Source: Pseudomonadota bacterium (GTDB lineage Bacteria; Pseudomonadota; Gammaproteobacteria; Burkholderiales; Casimicrobiaceae). From it: DNA of 13,279 bases. The notes beneath the pieces are model-generated. The model did not search any database and had not been told where the DNA came from. It worked only from the letters and a program-made list of their open reading frames with translations. Location of the stretch: contig JAKPSO010000778.1 in the NCBI GenBank assembly GCA_029571495.1, positions 1-13,279 of the forward strand, given 5' to 3'. Numbering within the stretch: position 1 is the first letter of the stretch; each line of letters starts with the position of its first letter. Position numbers and translations under genes: made by a program. This document shows positions 11,642 through 13,279 of the stretch, piece after piece.

Positions 11642-12724
11642 ATGTTCAAGTTATTCCAGAGGCCCGAACCCGCAGCGAACTCAAGCAGCGTGACGACCCT
11701 TGCGGAGCAGACTTTTATCAGCGAGGCAATGCTGCGCGCTGCGGAGAAGCTTATCGGCACGCCGCAGTCGGAGGCCGTCGCGCGCGCCTTTTGCGACGGC
11801 ATTGTCAATGCTTCGCCGAGCATCTGCTTGGCATGGGTGTGGTTTGGAGATCCGCGGGCGGAAGTGGTGCAACCGCAAGTTGCGGTGGGTGCTGCGCTAT
11901 CACACTCGCGCACATTTATGGTCGACGGCGAACTCATATTCCCGATGGGTGCGCCACCTCCAGGCGGTCTGCGCACGCAAACCATCGAGCTTTCGACGAA
12001 TTCGATGCACGCGTCGATTCGTGAGGCTGCGTCGAAGTATGGCGCGCGCAGCATGCTCGTTGCACCAATCTCGAGTGATGTTGATGAGCGGGGTTTGATC
12101 GCCTTCTACGCAACACGTGCCAATTACTTCGAGACCATGGGCACTGGCCTCTTCGACGCCGTCGCAAGGCTGCTGCATACGGTCCTCGCCTATGCGCGCA
12201 ACCAAGTAAAGCGCCCGCCGGCGACGGCGTCCGACTCGGTGACGGGTTTAGTCAACCGCCGTCACTGTCGGCAATGGTTGGAGCATGAGTGGAGCGCGCA
12301 GAGCGAGCACGCAACGCGCGGCTTGTTGCTGCTCGTTGACCTTGATTCGTTCGAGGCGATGAGCGATCGCTTTGGGTACATGGTCGGCGATTTGGCGCTC
12401 AAGCAAGTCGCGCAGACACTTCTCGCCAATGTGCGCAAATCGGACATGGTCGCGCGTTGGGACGATACAAAATTTCTCGTTTGGTTGCCCGGCATGTCGG
12501 CCATCGTTGCTTCCGCGACCGCGGAGAAGCTGCACCAGACCATCACACAGTTGCCCGTGCCATGCGCAGCGGCCGAAGGGCGTACCATCAGCGCCGCACT
12601 CGGTGCGACGCCTGTACCCGCTAGCGACACGTTCGCTGCGGCGCTGGATCGCGTGGAGCGCGCTCTACTTAGCGCTAAGCACCAAACGCTGGGCAGCGTG
12701 GTGGTGGCGCGGCCCGGCGGTTAG
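11642..12724 (+). CDS. GAF-like sensor protein with degenerate GGDEF domain
   Basis: 360 aa from ATG 11642, preceded by GGGAA (11628-11632); a GTG at 11603 would add 13 residues but has no ribosome site. Residues 25-190 look like a GAF-type sensory domain (helical FISEAMLRAAEKLIG, then alternating strands to ARSMLVAPISS and GLIAFYATR). Residues 197-355 form a GGDEF domain opening with DSVTGLVNRRHCRQWL and retaining LLVDLDSFEAMSDRFGYMVGD with the metal-site Asp233. The signature itself is DDTKF (274-278) instead of GGDEF, so cyclic-di-GMP synthesis is unlikely. Such domains often act as GTP or effector sensors or protein partners. No EAL domain or TM segment is present. It lies 135 bp after the kinase gene on the same strand and could be partly co-transcribed. 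Its stop overlaps the stop of the convergent gene. Confidence 0.88.
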   Translation: MFKLFQRPEPAANSSSVTTLAEQTFISEAMLRAAEKLIGTPQSEAVARAFCDGIVNASPSICLAWVWFGDPRAEVVQPQVAVGAALSHSRTFMVDGELIFPMGAPPPGGLRTQTIELSTNSMHASIREAASKYGARSMLVAPISSDVDERGLIAFYATRANYFETMGTGLFDAVARLLHTVLAYARNQVKRPPATASDSVTGLVNRRHCRQWLEHEWSAQSEHATRGLLLLVDLDSFEAMSDRFGYMVGDLALKQVAQTLLANVRKSDMVARWDDTKFLVWLPGMSAIVASATAEKLHQTITQLPVPCAAAEGRTISAALGATPVPASDTFAAALDRVERALLSAKHQTLGSVVVARPGG

Positions 12725-13279
12725 TCGGTCTCGAGCGCCGCGCGACGCACTACCGCATCGATGTGCCAAACAGCAATGAACATGGCCGCGATGACGGGTC
12801 CAATAACAAAGCCGTTAATCCCGAATACGGCCATACCGCCGAGCGTTGTGATCATCACCACGTAATCAGGCATCCGCGTGTCCTTGCCTACCAACATCGG
12901 TCGCAACAAATTGTCGATGAGGCCGATGACAAACACGCCCCACAACGTGAGCGCAACAGCCTCCCAGAGCGCGCCATTCGCGAAAAAGTAAAGGGCTACG
13001 GGCACCCACACGAGGCCGGCGCCTACTGCGGGCAGCAGAGACAAAAATGCCATCAACACGGCGCACAGTAAAGCTCCCGTCACGCCCAACGTCCAGAACG
13101 CGAGGCCGCCCAACGCGCCCTGAATCGCTGCTACCAACAAATTGCCCTTCACCGTCGCACGGATCACCGTGCCGAACTTTACGAAGAGCTCATTCTTGTG
13201 TGCCGGTGCCAACGGTATCGCCTCGCGCAGCGCACGCGAGAGTGCGTTGCCGTCGCGAATCAGGAAGAAGGCAAGGTAG
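12721..13279 (-). CDS. AI-2E/PerM-family membrane protein, C-terminal part
   Basis: Partial gene continuing past the right edge; about 185 C-terminal residues are visible. The frame stays open from the window end (YLAFFLIRDGNALSRALREA...), so an apparent start at 13212 is only an internal leucine codon. Family landmarks are FFLIRDGN, the amphipathic ATVKGNLLVAAIQGALGGLAF segment, LLPAVGAGLVWVPVAL, the conserved IDNLLRPMLVGKD motif and GGMAVFGINGFVIGPVIAAMF. Several TM helices are evident (about 50-68, 78-97, 104-118 and 142-170 of the visible part). This family (formerly UPF0118) includes E. coli TqsA, YdiK and PerM, and members exporting small molecules or acting as Na+/H+ antiporters, so the name AI-2E does not prove autoinducer transport. 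Its stop (12721-12723) overlaps the stop of the convergent GGDEF gene. Confidence 0.92.
   Translation of the reverse strand, partial: YLAFFLIRDGNALSRALREAIPLAPAHKNELFVKFGTVIRATVKGNLLVAAIQGALGGLAFWTLGVTGALLCAVLMAFLSLLPAVGAGLVWVPVALYFFANGALWEAVALTLWGVFVIGLIDNLLRPMLVGKDTRMPDYVVMITTLGGMAVFGINGFVIGPVIAAMFIAVWHIDAVVRRAALETD

Noticed and set aside
1..13279. Defence island, phage, toxin-antitoxin, CRISPR array or tRNA/rRNA
   Set aside because: No spaced direct repeats, integrase/transposase motifs, tRNA-like folds or nuclease-toxin pairs were seen; all large frames fit metabolic, transport or signalling families.

Overview
The window is moderately GC-rich, gene-dense DNA with a uniform proteobacterial style. 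The gene families point to a betaproteobacterium, most likely of the Burkholderiales: a Bug/TctC-type periplasmic receptor beside catabolic enzymes, a split L(+)-tartrate dehydratase, a class I PPK2 and a Ser/Thr kinase fused to a universal stress protein domain. This placement is an inference from gene content; no rRNA or tRNA is present to confirm it. No insertion sequence, phage gene, CRISPR array or tRNA was seen.

Left region (1-3993), organic-acid catabolism. The 5' part of an IlvD/Edd-family dehydratase (minus strand, cut by the window edge) lies downstream of a LysR-family regulator on the same strand. Divergent from the regulator are a Bug/TctC solute receptor and the two subunits of L(+)-tartrate dehydratase (ttdA and ttdB, overlapping by 4 nt). 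The divergent intergenic region holds a strong AT-rich inverted repeat that is a good candidate LysR-type operator. Together this looks like a tartrate (or similar hydroxy-acid) uptake and dehydration unit under LysR control. The membrane subunits TctA and TctB are not in the window.

Middle region (3994-7452). A secreted SGNH/GDSL hydrolase (minus strand) is followed by a 333-bp gap without a convincing gene. Next comes an unusual single ORF in which a complete 10-TM EamA/DMT-type transporter runs directly into an LpxL/HtrB-like lipid acyltransferase domain whose HX4(E/D) motif lacks the acidic residue. A GC-rich hairpin follows it.

Right region (7453-13279), energy and stress signalling. 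It contains a class I polyphosphate kinase 2, a convergent two-TM K+ channel, and a two-gene operon of a metallophosphoesterase and a Ser/Thr kinase-USP fusion (ATGA overlap). After these come a GAF-GGDEF protein with a degenerate signature (DDTKF) and the 3' part of an AI-2E/PerM-family membrane protein (cut by the right edge). Two FNR/Anr/FixK-type boxes (TTGAY-N4-RTCAA) sit in the right places: an exact consensus site upstream of ppk2 with class II promoter geometry, and a second between the divergent channel and phosphoesterase-kinase genes. The most interesting hypothesis from this window is a small oxygen-limitation regulon linking polyphosphate metabolism, K+ flux and a kinase/phosphoesterase pair. 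The other notable observation is the transporter-acyltransferase fusion.
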